From positions 698-35,695 of the forward strand of contig NZ_LRSE01000020.1 in NCBI RefSeq assembly GCF_001634625.1: 34,998 bases of DNA, given 5' to 3'. Made by a program: the position numbers and the translations under genes. This document shows, one piece after another, positions 7,363 to 15,596 of the stretch. The stretch comes from Croceicoccus bisphenolivorans (GTDB lineage: Bacteria; Pseudomonadota; Alphaproteobacteria; Sphingomonadales; Sphingomonadaceae). A model generated the notes under the pieces. That model was given only the letters and a program-made list of their open reading frames with translations, was not told the DNA's origin and searched no databases. Position 1 is the first letter of the stretch. The number at the start of each line of letters is the position of its first letter.

Positions 7363-8250
7363 TCAGGTTAGGTTGAAGCCCCGAAGGACCCTTGCCTCGC
7401 CATCGTGCACTTCCATCAAGGCCACGGGCGTATCGCCCTCTCGTCCCCAATAGGTGCCGTCTGGTTGAGGCAATCCGGACAGTTTCCGGCCCTGTCGGAC
7501 CGCTCCTGCCGCGTCCGGGGAGAGGTTAAGGGCCGGGATGTCGTCCAGCCCCGCCTCCAACGGCAGGATCATATCTTCAAGGGGCGCGCCCTTGCCCAAT
7601 TCGTTCAGTTTGTCCAGCGAAATCGCGTTTTCGAGGGCGAACGGGCCGGCTTTCACGCGCCTGAGCATCGTGACGTGGCCAACTGAACCGAGCGCGCGGG
7701 CGATATCCCTTGCGAGGGAGCGGATATAGGTTCCCTTGCTGACTTTTGCCAGCAGCGTCACCGAATCGTCAGTCGCCTCCGTAATGTCCAGCGCGTGAAT
7801 CGTGACGGACCGTGTCTTGAGCGTGACCTCCTCGCCCGCACGGGCAAGGTCGTAGGCGCGCTTGCCGTCGATTTTCAATGCCGAATAGGCGGGGGGCACC
7901 TGCTCGATCGGGCCGGTGAAGCGTGGCAGTACAGCCTCTATCTCCTCACGCGCAGGTCGAACTTCGCTGGTTTCGGTCACTTCACCCTCTGCATCGAGGG
8001 TCGTCGTCTCCGCCCCGAAGGCCAACGTGAAGGCATAGGCCTTGGTAGCATCGAGCATCCGGCCGGCCAGCTTCGTCGCCTCTCCCACCGCGATGGGCAG
8101 CACGCCGGTGGCCAGCGGGTCCAGCGTGCCGCCGTGGCCCACCTTCACCTTGCCGTATCCGGCCTGCCGCAAATTGCGCTTTACCGCGGCAACGGCCTGC
8201 GTCGAGCCAAGCTCGAGCGGTTTGTCGAGGATGATCCAGCCGTGGGGCAT
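7363..8250 (-). CDS. truB: tRNA pseudouridine(55) synthase TruB
   Basis: The protein has 295 residues. TruB converts U55 of the tRNA T-loop to pseudouridine. Seen: MPHGWIILDKPLELGSTQAV at the start, the catalytic segment GHGGTLDPLATGVLP with the active-site Asp (about residue 44), YSALKIDGKRAYDLAR, and GTYIRSLARDI. The ATG at 8250 (4 bp after the upstream stop) is preferred to an in-frame TTG at 8265 that would overlap the site-2 protease gene. It is 18 bp from rpsO, so co-transcription is likely. Confidence 0.96.
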   Translation of the reverse strand: MPHGWIILDKPLELGSTQAVAAVKRNLRQAGYGKVKVGHGGTLDPLATGVLPIAVGEATKLAGRMLDATKAYAFTLAFGAETTTLDAEGEVTETSEVRPAREEIEAVLPRFTGPIEQVPPAYSALKIDGKRAYDLARAGEEVTLKTRSVTIHALDITEATDDSVTLLAKVSKGTYIRSLARDIARALGSVGHVTMLRRVKAGPFALENAISLDKLNELGKGAPLEDMILPLEAGLDDIPALNLSPDAAGAVRQGRKLSGLPQPDGTYWGREGDTPVALMEVHDGEARVLRGFNLT

Positions 8251-8254
8251 CGCT

Positions 8255-8947
8255 CTATCCGCCAACAGCCTGCGCGATGAAGATCGCCAGTTGCATCACG
8301 TGTTCGCGCAGCCACGCGACCGGCGGCCAGATGACCTTCTCGATCAGGCCCCATTGCGGAAAGGCCCATGTCGCCGCGATCAACAGCACGAAAAGGATCA
8401 TGCCGATGGGGCGCAACTTGTCATACTGCGCGGCCCAGCGGCGCGGCAGCAATCCTTCGAGGATGTGCGATCCGTCGAAAGGCGGGATCGGCAGCAGGTT
8501 GAAGAAGGCGAGGAAGATGTTGATCAGGATGAAATACTGCAGTCCGGTGATCGCCCATTCCAGCGCCCCTTGGGGCGGCGCACTAAGCGATCCGGCGATC
8601 AGGCCGAGCAGAATGCCGCCGATCAGCGCGAGCAGGAAGTTCGTGCCCGGTCCCGCCGCAGCCACGGCCATCATGCCGTAGCGCGGGTTCCTCAACCGGT
8701 CCTTGCGCACCGGCACAGGTTTCGCCCAGCCGAACACCGGCCCGCCCACAATGGCCAGCATGCCCGGCACCAGCAAAGTGCCGACAGGGTCGACATGGCG
8801 AACGGGATTGAGCGTCAGCCGCCGCTGGTTCTTCGCCGTCGGATCGCCCAGCGCCAGCGCCATCCAGCCATGCGCGACTTCGTGGCACACGATCGCGATG
8901 ACAAGGCACGGGATCAGCACCGCGGCAAGGATGAGTGTTTCGGTCAT
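8255..8947 (-). CDS. Site-2 protease family (M50) membrane metalloprotease
   Basis: The protein has 230 residues and about six membrane helices. The zinc motif HEVAH is at residues 22-26 in the first helix, and the third ligand motif PPFDGSHIL (Asp about 158) is in a later helix, matching the compact, PDZ-less site-2 protease group. Known relatives cut transmembrane substrates inside the membrane; the substrate here is unknown. It ends 4 bp before truB and begins 24 bp after tdk, so it is part of the minus-strand operon. Confidence 0.93.
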   Translation of the reverse strand: MTETLILAAVLIPCLVIAIVCHEVAHGWMALALGDPTAKNQRRLTLNPVRHVDPVGTLLVPGMLAIVGGPVFGWAKPVPVRKDRLRNPRYGMMAVAAAGPGTNFLLALIGGILLGLIAGSLSAPPQGALEWAITGLQYFILINIFLAFFNLLPIPPFDGSHILEGLLPRRWAAQYDKLRPIGMILFVLLIAATWAFPQWGLIEKVIWPPVAWLREHVMQLAIFIAQAVGG

Positions 8948-8971
8948 GGCCCGTAGATAGGGTGCGCGCGG

Positions 8972-9574
8972 CTAACCCGCCAGCGCTTCGCCGAAATGCC
9001 TGCGGCGTGCTTCCGAAAAATGCCGACGGCACAGGGCTACATAGCGGTCGTTGCCGCCAATCTCGGTCTGTGCGCCTTCGACGACGGCACCACCGTCAGC
9101 ATCCACCCGCAGGTTCATCGTCGCCTTGCGCCCGCAATGGCACATCGCCTTCAGCTCGATCAGGGCATCGGCGATGCCCAGCAATGCAGCGGATCCGGCA
9201 AACAGCTCGCCCTGAAAATCGGTGCGCAGGCCGTAGCAAAGAACCGGAATGTTCGCCTCGTCCGCCAGCCGTGCGCATTGCCACACCTGTTCGCGGGTCA
9301 TGAACTGCGCCTCGTCGATCAGGACACAGGCCAGCGGTTCGACAAGGTGCGCGGCAGTGACCGCCGCGTGAAGATCGGTTTCGCCATCGAAGCGATGCGC
9401 CCCGGCCTGCAGCCCGATGCGGCTGGCGATGGGCTTTCCGGCACTGCGATCGTCCAGCGCGGCGGTCCAAAGCATCGTCGCCATGCCCCGTTCGCGATAG
9501 TTGAAGTCGGCCTGCAGCAGCGTGGTCGACTTTCCCGCGTTCATGCTGGCGTAGTAAAAATAGAGCTTGGCCAC
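8972..9574 (-). CDS. tdk: Thymidine kinase (type II)
   Basis: The protein has 200 residues. It phosphorylates thymidine to dTMP in pyrimidine salvage. The P-loop ASMNAGKSTTLL (about residues 9-20), the DEAQF Walker B-like motif (about 87-91) and the zinc-binding cysteines CHCGRK and CRRH near the C-terminus are typical of the tetrameric type II enzyme. The start codon is GTG, chosen because the protein then begins MAKLYFYYASMNAGKS like the family. It lies 15 bp after rbfA. Confidence 0.96.
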   Translation of the reverse strand: MAKLYFYYASMNAGKSTTLLQADFNYRERGMATMLWTAALDDRSAGKPIASRIGLQAGAHRFDGETDLHAAVTAAHLVEPLACVLIDEAQFMTREQVWQCARLADEANIPVLCYGLRTDFQGELFAGSAALLGIADALIELKAMCHCGRKATMNLRVDADGGAVVEGAQTEIGGNDRYVALCRRHFSEARRRHFGEALAG

Positions 9575-9589
9575 GGTGCCCCGGCGTCC

Positions 9590-9997
9590 TCAGTCGTCGT
9601 CTGGCATATCGTCCAGATCGCGCCGCACGCGCGGATCGTGAAGCAGCAGTTCGATCCGGTTCGCCTCGTCGAAAGTCTCGTCCAGCCGGAACTGCAGCTT
9701 GGCCGCGTTCTTCAGGCCCAGCCGCTTGGCCACCTCGCGCTGGAAATAGGCGGTGTTGACCTGCAGCGCTTTCAGCACCTCGTCCTCGTCCGCGCCCAGC
9801 AGCGACTTGATATAAACCTTGGCCTGCCGGAGATCGGGCGACATGCGCACTTCGGTCACGCTGACCGTATGGGCGGAAATCGTGTCATCGTGCACCTGCT
9901 GGCGGGCCAGAAGCTCCGACAGGACGTGACGCACGCGCTCACCCACCTTCAGCAGGCGGACGGAGCGGTCTTCGGGAGAGGAATTCTGGCGGGCCAT
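9590..9997 (-). CDS. rbfA: 30S ribosome-binding factor RbfA
   Basis: The protein has 135 residues. RbfA assists late maturation of the 30S subunit and 16S rRNA 5'-end processing. Seen: [18 protein letters not shown] near the N-terminus, [17 protein letters not shown], and a C-terminal [19 protein letters not shown], the usual RbfA KH-like fold. The start [11 protein letters not shown] at 9997 fits the family; longer in-frame forms read into the non-conserved spacer. In most bacteria rbfA directly follows infB; here about 2.1 kb of other genes separate them. Confidence 0.95.
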   Translation of the reverse strand: MARQNSSPEDRSVRLLKVGERVRHVLSELLARQQVHDDTISAHTVSVTEVRMSPDLRQAKVYIKSLLGADEDEVLKALQVNTAYFQREVAKRLGLKNAAKLQFRLDETFDEANRIELLLHDPRVRRDLDDMPDDD

Positions 9998-10232
9998 GTC
10001 TGACCGATTTGGGCGAGGTTGCGACAATTTGCAACAATACCGGCGGGAACGATGCACCACGGCACGGCCCGCACGCCTTCTGCCGCGCCTTGCATTACGC
10101 CATCGCCCCCGTTTCCATGCGTCTTTCCTGAACGCCGGATAAGTCGCAGGCCGCGACAATGTCGAGCAATCCGAGACGCTTATTTGGCGCGCAACACGCT
10201 AGATTGAGGGCATCGGAAAAGGAGATAACACC

Positions 10233-10616
10233 ATGAAGACCCTCGCCAGGAATATCGTTGCCAGTGCAGTCGCCACCGCCATGCTGCTTCCCGCCGTCCC
10301 CGCGATGGCAAAGGATAGCCATGATCGCGACCGGTATGAACAGAACGACCAGCACGACAATCGCAGCCAGAGCAAGGGCGCGTCGGCGAAGGACAACCAC
10401 GGCCAGCGCGTTGCCTATACCGCCCACAAGTTCCGCAAGGGCGAGAAGTTCGACCGTCGTCGCGCGACCAACTACCGCGTCGTCAACTATCGCGAATACC
10501 GCGCGCTGAAGGCTCCGCCGCGCGGCTATCACTACGTCCGTTCCGGCAATGACGTCCTGTTGGTCGGGCTGACCAGCGGCATCGTTGCCGCCGTTGTCAG
10601 CAACCTGATCCGTTAA
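10233..10616 (+). CDS. RcnB-like periplasmic protein (copy 1)
   Basis: The protein has 127 residues. A signal peptide (MKTLARNIVASAVATAMLLPAVPAMA) is followed by an Asp/His/Arg-rich region, then the RcnB-type core: NYRVVNYREYRALKAPPRGY, HYVRSGNDVLLVGLTSGI and a final hydrophobic stretch. E. coli RcnB is a periplasmic protein linked to Ni/Co homeostasis; the family is much expanded in sphingomonads and its role there is unclear. AAAAGGAGA lies 10 bp before the ATG. The 235-bp region upstream (9998-10232) is a divergent spacer with a short GTTGC/GCAAC hairpin and no other gene. Confidence 0.85.
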   Translation: MKTLARNIVASAVATAMLLPAVPAMAKDSHDRDRYEQNDQHDNRSQSKGASAKDNHGQRVAYTAHKFRKGEKFDRRRATNYRVVNYREYRALKAPPRGYHYVRSGNDVLLVGLTSGIVAAVVSNLIR

Positions 10617-10647
10617 CGCGGAACCCGGTCTACCCCGACGGGAAACG

Positions 10648-10675
10648 AGGCGCCGCTCATTCTCGGGCGGCGCCT
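10648..10675 (+). terminator. Hairpin after RcnB-like copy 1
   Basis: A 9-bp stem AGGCGCCGC/GCGGCGCCT (10648-10656 with 10667-10675) lies 32 bp after the stop codon. There is no T tract, so termination is uncertain. The remaining 10676-10898 spacer contains no gene I can support. Confidence 0.5.
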
Positions 10676-10898
10676 TCATGCACGTGATTACATCGACTTA
10701 TCGCGCGAAAAGTGCTGCGGAGATGAGCGCCATGTGAACGGGGCATTCAGGGTCCTCTACCTGCCGTGCGGGCGGAACGACGCGGCGTTATCGGGATGCG
10801 GCAGGGGGTTCGATAAGGCACATTGGGTTCAGCGACCGATGAACCTTGCGCATGCCCATTGCGCATATGACGCCCATACCAAACCGGGGGATATCCCG

Positions 10899-11330
10899 AT
10901 GAAAAAACTGATTGCCGCCGCCCTGGCCGCAGCCATGCTGACACCGGTCGTTTCCGCACCCGCCGAAGCGCGGGACCGCGACCGTTACCAACGCCATCAC
11001 AAGTACGACCGGCATGACCGCGATCGTTATTCCTATCGCGACAGGGACCGTTATCACGACCGGCGAAGCCATTACCGCGACAGGCGGGACCGCTATCGCG
11101 ACCGCCGCGATTATCGCCGCTATTCCCGCGACCGGCACTGGCGACGCGGAGACCGGTTCGACCGGCGCTACGTCCGCTATTACCGACCTGTGCGATATTA
11201 TGACTATCGCAGCCGCCTCTACGCACCGCCGCACGGCTATCGCTGGGTGCGGGCGGATAACGACGCGCTGTTGATTGGCATCACCAGCGGCATCGTCTCG
11301 GCCATCGTGTCGAACGCGTTCTACCGCTAG
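10899..11330 (+). CDS. RcnB-like periplasmic protein (copy 2), Arg/Tyr/Asp-rich
   Basis: The protein has 143 residues. A signal peptide (MKKLIAAALAAAMLTPVVSAPAEA) precedes about 80 residues dominated by Arg, Asp, Tyr and His in RDRxRYxDRR-type repeats. The RcnB core follows, with YAPPHGYRWVRADNDALLIG and a terminal ITSGIVSAIVSNAF helix. It is clearly paralogous to the upstream copy (APPxGYxxVRxxNDxLLxGxTSGIVxAxVSN). The start at 10899 is fixed by the signal peptide. The composition could suit metal, nucleic-acid or cell-wall binding; function is unproven. Confidence 0.85.
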   Translation: MKKLIAAALAAAMLTPVVSAPAEARDRDRYQRHHKYDRHDRDRYSYRDRDRYHDRRSHYRDRRDRYRDRRDYRRYSRDRHWRRGDRFDRRYVRYYRPVRYYDYRSRLYAPPHGYRWVRADNDALLIGITSGIVSAIVSNAFYR

Positions 11331-11354
11331 GACAGGACACTACCAAAACAGAGC

Positions 11355-11380
11355 AAGGGCGGCCTTTCGGGGTCGCCCTT
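11355..11380. terminator. Shared terminator between convergent RcnB-like and DUF1697 genes
   Basis: A 10-bp stem AAGGGCGGCC/GGTCGCCCTT with a 6-nt TTTCGG loop lies 24 bp after the plus-strand stop. It is 7 bp from the end of the DUF1697 gene on the minus strand. A T-rich run (TTGCTCTGTTTT) follows on the minus strand, so it suits both directions. Confidence 0.75.
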
Positions 11381-11387
11381 CTTCGTG

Positions 11388-11924
11388 TCAGGCCATCTTT
11401 TCGTGAATGCGCTTGAGCGAGGCCATGTTGCGGGCCGTGAACCGGCGTTCCAGCCGCCGTCCGATGAAGGGACCGGTCAGCTTCGATTGTCCGACGCCCT
11501 CGACATAATCGACGTAGATGCAGCCGTCACCCAATGCGATCCGCTCCGGCCCGCGTCCTTCATAGGCCGCAACCATCATTTCGAACGCTGCCGGATCGGC
11601 GGGTGCGTTCAGGAACAGGGTATGGACCTGTTTGTCCTCACCCTCGCCGTGGAACGGGTTCTGCTCGAACGCGGCGCGAACTTCGTCTGCATTGCGCACG
11701 GCAGCGAAGGTGTCGAAACCGAAGCGGTCCTTCACGATGTAGGCCAGCATTTCCGAAAGCCCGTCCGAGGGGCGATCGTCGAACGAAAACAGCACGTTCC
11801 CGCTGGCGACGACAGTTTCGACGTCCTCCAGTTCCTCCCGCTCCAACGCGTCGCGCAGGTCGGTCATCTTCAGCCGATGGCCGCCGACGTTCATGCTGGC
11901 GAAGAAGGCGCAATACCTCTTCAC
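11388..11924 (-). CDS. DUF1697 family protein
   Basis: The protein has 178 residues. It matches DUF1697: an N-terminal KRYCAFFASMNVGGHRLKMTDL, then VASGNVLF, the F/P-rich middle and LTGPFIGRRLERRFTARNMAS near the C-terminus. The family's biochemical role is unknown. The GTG at 11924 is chosen because it overlaps the upstream stop codon (GTGA) and gives the expected family start; a longer ATG form (11957) would overlap the upstream gene and add residues unlike the family. Confidence 0.85.
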   Translation of the reverse strand: MKRYCAFFASMNVGGHRLKMTDLRDALEREELEDVETVVASGNVLFSFDDRPSDGLSEMLAYIVKDRFGFDTFAAVRNADEVRAAFEQNPFHGEGEDKQVHTLFLNAPADPAAFEMMVAAYEGRGPERIALGDGCIYVDYVEGVGQSKLTGPFIGRRLERRFTARNMASLKRIHEKMA

Positions 11925-12139
11925 TTCATGGGGCCTTCGCCATGGAAGGGCCGCCAAGAGGACGCAGGAGTGCCATAGTCCTCAAGGCAACATTCCTTGG
12001 CGATTTCCAGAGTGTTTTCCAGATAGTCCCATTCGGGAAAACTGCTCGACTTCGTGTCCCACACGAAGATGTAAACACCCTCCGGCTTAGGCTGGAGCAC
12101 GATCCGCCAATGCGGCCCCGCTTCGAAGCTTTCTTCCAA
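11921..12139 (-). CDS. Small conserved-looking protein after infB, unknown
   Basis: The protein has 72 residues and is acidic: WRIVLQPKPEGVYIFVWD, then DYLENTLEIAKECCLEDYG and SSWRPF. There is no signal or membrane segment. Translation would begin at a TTG directly abutting the infB stop codon (12142-12140), and it ends by overlapping the DUF1697 GTG start (GTGA), so it looks translationally coupled on both sides. The Trp/Tyr-rich pattern is that of a real folded domain, but I cannot name a family. Confidence 0.6.
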   Translation of the reverse strand: MEESFEAGPHWRIVLQPKPEGVYIFVWDTKSSSFPEWDYLENTLEIAKECCLEDYGTPASSWRPFHGEGPMK

Positions 12140-14755
12140 TTACAGAACCCGTTCGCGTTCCTCGACCTCGAAGACTTCCAGCTGGTCGCCAGCCTTGATG
12201 TCGTTCGTGTCGGTCAGCACGACACCGCATTCCAGACCTGCGCGGACTTCGTCCACGTCGTCCTTGAAGCGGCGCAGCGAGGCGATCGTCGTGGCCGAAA
12301 CGATGACGTCGTTGCGGGTGAGGCGCGCGAACAGGCCCTTGCGGATAACGCCTTCCTCGACAAGCAGACCGGCTGCCTTGTCCTTCTTGCCGGCCGGGAA
12401 GACCTGCTTGACCTGCGCACGGCCCACGACGTTCTCGATCCTTTCGGGACCCAGCTCGCCGGCCAGTTCCTTCGTGATCTCTTCGGTCAGATGGTAGATC
12501 ACGTCGTGATACATGAGACGGACCTTGTCCTTCTCCATCTGCTGACGCGCCTTGGCATTGGGACGCACGTTGAAGCCGATGATCGGCGCACCGCTCGCGG
12601 CAGCAAGCGTCACGTCGCTTTCGGTGATCGCACCCACGCCCGAATGCAGCACGCGGACCTTGATCTCGTCGTTGGAGATCTTGGCCAGAGCGTTGATGAT
12701 CGCCTCGACCGAACCCTGCACGTCGGCCTTGATGACGACGGGGTATTCGATGAGGTTGCTCTTGAGCGCCGAGAACATGTTCTCGAAGCTGGCCGGAGCC
12801 ATCGCGGTGCGCTTCTCGTTGGCCTTTTCGGTACGATAGGCCGAGACTTCGCGGGCGCGCTGCTCGTTTTCGACAACCGCAAGCTGGTCACCGGCATTCG
12901 GCACACCGCCAAGGCCGAGGACCTCGACCGGCATGGAGGGGCCGGCTTCCTTGATCTGCTTGCCCTTGTCGTCGTGGATCGCGCGGACACGGCCACTTTC
13001 GGTGCCGACGACGAAGATGTCGCCGCGCCTCAGCGTACCGCGCGTGACAAGCACGGTGGCGAGCGGGCCCTTGCCCTTGTCCAGCTTCGCCTCGATCACG
13101 GTCGCTTCTGCGTCGCGGTCGGGGTTGGCCTTCAGCTCGAGCAGTTCGGCCTGAAGGTTGATCGCCTCCAGCAACTTGTCGAGACCCTGCTTGGTCTTGG
13201 CCGAAACCTCGACGTCCATGACATCGCCGCTCATCGCCTCGACCACGATCTCGTGCTCCAGCAGGCGTTCGCGGATCTTCTGCGGATTGGCTTCCGGCTT
13301 GTCGCACTTGTTGATGGCGACGATCATCGGGACGCCTGCGGCCTTCGTGTGATTGATGGCCTCGATCGTCTGCGGCATCAGGCCGTCATCGGCTGCCACC
13401 ACAAGGATCACGATGTCGGTGACGTTGGCGCCGCGCGCACGCATCTCGGTAAACGCCTCGTGGCCGGGCGTGTCGAGGAACGTGATCTTCTGCTTGTCCT
13501 TCGTCACGATCTGGTACGCGCCGATGTGCTGCGTGATGCCGCCAGCCTCGCCGCGGGTCACGTCAGTTCCGCGCAGGGCGTCCAGCAGGCTGGTCTTGCC
13601 GTGGTCAACGTGGCCCATGATGGTAACGACGGGCGGACGCGGCTGCAGCGTCTCGTCCGGATCGACATCTACGGTCGTGTCGATGTCGACGTCGGCTTCG
13701 GACACGCGCTGGATGTTATGACCGAACTGTTCGACCAGAAGTTCGGCGGTGTCCTGATCGATCGTCTGGTTGACGGTGACCATCATGCCGAGGTTGAACA
13801 GCTCCTTCACGAGGTCCGCGCCCTTTTCGGCCATGCGCTGGGCAAGTTCCTGCACCGTGATCGCTTCCGGCACGATCACGTCGCGGACCTGCTTTTCGCG
13901 CGGCTTGGACGAACCGCCGCCGCCCTGCATGCGGCGTTCCTTTTCACGTGCACGCTTCAGCGCGGCGAGGCTGCGGGCACGGCGGCCCTCGTCCTCGTTC
14001 AGCGCCTTGGTAACGGTCAGCTTGCCCTTGCGGCGATCCCCGCCGCGCTGCTCCTCGCTGCGATCATCTGCCGCCGGGCGCTTGTCGGCACCGCGGGCAG
14101 GCTTCTTCTCGGTCGCGGCCGGGGCCGGACGCTTGGGTTCGGGACGCTTGACCGGCGTGAACCGGCGCGGAGCGGGGGTGACTTCCTCGGCTTCCGTGCT
14201 TTCCGATTCGGTCGTAGTCGGCTCGGACGTTGCCGGCTCGGTCGCCGCTTCAGGCTCGCTTGCGGTCGCTTTCGGCTCAGGTGCCGCGGCGGGCTGTGCG
14301 GGCTCGGCCTTGGCCTCTTCCGCCTCACGCTTGGCAGCTTCTTCGTCGGCCTTGCGGTTTTCCTCGGCGCGGCGCTTTTCGTCTTCCAGCGCCTGGGCAC
14401 GTTCTTCCTGTTCGCGGCGGTTGGCCTCCTCCAGCGTGGCCAGACGGGCCTCCTCTGCCTCGCGCAGCAGGCGTGTCTGCATTTCCTGGCGGCTTTCGCG
14501 CGAGGGGGCGGGCTGCTTCGGCACAGGCTTGGGCACAGGCGCAGGGGCGGGAGCCTTTGCTTCCGGCTCCGGCGCGGGCGCAGGGGTCGGAGCCGCGGTT
14601 TCACCCGGCTTCAGTATCTTGCGGCGACGCTTGACCTCGACCGCGACCTTGTTGGTGCGGCCGTGGCTGAAGGTCTGCTTGACCTCGCCCGCGTCCACAC
14701 TGCGCTTGAGACCAAGCGGCTTGCGGGTGCGGGGGGTGTCGTCGGTATCGCTCAT
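12140..14755 (-). CDS. infB: Translation initiation factor IF-2
   Basis: The protein has 871 residues. IF-2 delivers initiator tRNA to the 30S subunit and promotes subunit joining. Order: an N-terminal IF2-associated domain (about residues 11-50), a long Ala/Glu/Lys/Pro-rich linker, the IF2 N-domain with [16 protein letters not shown], then the GTPase with G1 [15 protein letters not shown] (about 379), G3 DTPGHEAF (about 429) and G4 NKCD. Domains II-IV end in the usual [16 protein letters not shown]. The start [15 protein letters not shown] fits the family. It follows ylxR after a 97-bp structured spacer. Confidence 0.98.
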   Translation of the reverse strand: MSDTDDTPRTRKPLGLKRSVDAGEVKQTFSHGRTNKVAVEVKRRRKILKPGETAAPTPAPAPEPEAKAPAPAPVPKPVPKQPAPSRESRQEMQTRLLREAEEARLATLEEANRREQEERAQALEDEKRRAEENRKADEEAAKREAEEAKAEPAQPAAAPEPKATASEPEAATEPATSEPTTTESESTEAEEVTPAPRRFTPVKRPEPKRPAPAATEKKPARGADKRPAADDRSEEQRGGDRRKGKLTVTKALNEDEGRRARSLAALKRAREKERRMQGGGGSSKPREKQVRDVIVPEAITVQELAQRMAEKGADLVKELFNLGMMVTVNQTIDQDTAELLVEQFGHNIQRVSEADVDIDTTVDVDPDETLQPRPPVVTIMGHVDHGKTSLLDALRGTDVTRGEAGGITQHIGAYQIVTKDKQKITFLDTPGHEAFTEMRARGANVTDIVILVVAADDGLMPQTIEAINHTKAAGVPMIVAINKCDKPEANPQKIRERLLEHEIVVEAMSGDVMDVEVSAKTKQGLDKLLEAINLQAELLELKANPDRDAEATVIEAKLDKGKGPLATVLVTRGTLRRGDIFVVGTESGRVRAIHDDKGKQIKEAGPSMPVEVLGLGGVPNAGDQLAVVENEQRAREVSAYRTEKANEKRTAMAPASFENMFSALKSNLIEYPVVIKADVQGSVEAIINALAKISNDEIKVRVLHSGVGAITESDVTLAAASGAPIIGFNVRPNAKARQQMEKDKVRLMYHDVIYHLTEEITKELAGELGPERIENVVGRAQVKQVFPAGKKDKAAGLLVEEGVIRKGLFARLTRNDVIVSATTIASLRRFKDDVDEVRAGLECGVVLTDTNDIKAGDQLEVFEVEERERVL

Positions 14756-14792
14756 ACGGTCAAAACGTCCTTCAAAAATTCTTCTTCTCGTC

Positions 14793-14831
14793 CCCGGACC
14801 TGTCGCGTGCGATATGCACGGGAATTCCGGG
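14793..14831 (-). other. Nested hairpin in the ylxR-infB spacer
   Basis: Outer arms CCCGGA (14793-14798) and TCCGGG (14826-14831) enclose an inner stem CGTGC/GCACG (14806-14810 with 14816-14820) with a GATAT loop. No T tract follows in either direction, so it is not a simple terminator. It could be a processing or regulatory structure in the infB leader. Confidence 0.4.
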
Positions 14832-14852
14832 CGGTGCCTCGGGCCTCGGTCG

Positions 14853-15596
14853 CTATGCGGCCTTACCGGTCAGGGGCGGATCATTGCCGCGACTGCCTTC
14901 GGGCGGGTTATCCCCCCTCCGGACGCCGTGGCCAAGAAAGTGCGTCAATCGCGCCAGTTGCGCCGTGATGCGCGCCGCTGCGGCACGGTCGGTCACGGCA
15001 AGGTGCACGACATTCTCGCGGCCCAATGCCACAGACAGTGCCGCGCGGTCCAGTGGCAAGCGCACGCCGGCCATGCCGGACCCTTCCGCATCCTCGCCCA
15101 CGCGCCATGCCTGGTCCAACCTGCGCGAGCCATCGTCGGAGGCATCGCTCGCATGGCCAAGCCATGCAACGCGCCCCGATCGGGCCTGCTCGGCAATGCG
15201 ATCAGAACCGGCGATCAGGTTGCCCGAACGCCATTCGATCCCCAGCCGGTCGGTAAAGGCGCGCCGCAAGGCAGCCTCGGCCAGATCGGGCAAGTCGTCG
15301 GGCAGGCGCAGCGCGTTGGTCTTGAACCCGCGCGCCAGTGCTCCCTTCAGATGGCCCTTGGCCAGTGCTTCTTCAAGTTCGGCGCGGTTGGCACCGACCC
15401 ACGCGCCGCGGCCCGGTGCCTTGGCATGGGCGTCGGGCAGCACCTGTCCCTCCGGCCCGACGGCCAGACGAAGCAGATCCTCACGCGGAGCGGTACGTCC
15501 ACTCAGCACGCAGCGGCGTTCCGGCGCGCTCCTTGCGGTGCGCACCGATCCGTCATCGAAGCTGTCGGTTAGCGGCTCATTGTGAGGATTCCGCAT
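14853..15596 (-). CDS. ylxR: YlxR (DUF448) RNA-binding protein with L7Ae-like C-terminal domain
   Basis: The protein has 247 residues. The first about 100 residues are YlxR/DUF448 (ERRCVLSGRTAPREDLLRLAV, then GRGAWVGANRAEL). The second half has a ribosomal L7Ae-like pattern (LIAGSDRIAEQARSGRVAWLGHASDAS). This two-domain form is common in alphaproteobacteria; the protein probably binds RNA in translation or transcription control. Its start overlaps the end of nusA by 20 bp in another frame, so it is tightly coupled. The tail from about residue 225 is polar and not conserved. Confidence 0.9.
   Translation of the reverse strand: MRNPHNEPLTDSFDDGSVRTARSAPERRCVLSGRTAPREDLLRLAVGPEGQVLPDAHAKAPGRGAWVGANRAELEEALAKGHLKGALARGFKTNALRLPDDLPDLAEAALRRAFTDRLGIEWRSGNLIAGSDRIAEQARSGRVAWLGHASDASDDGSRRLDQAWRVGEDAEGSGMAGVRLPLDRAALSVALGRENVVHLAVTDRAAAARITAQLARLTHFLGHGVRRGDNPPEGSRGNDPPLTGKAA

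Noticed and set aside
11534-14968. Very long plus-strand open frame (1144 codons) across DUF1697 and infB
   Set aside because: Composition is low-complexity Arg/Leu/Gly and it opposes the clear infB gene; no domain can be recognised.
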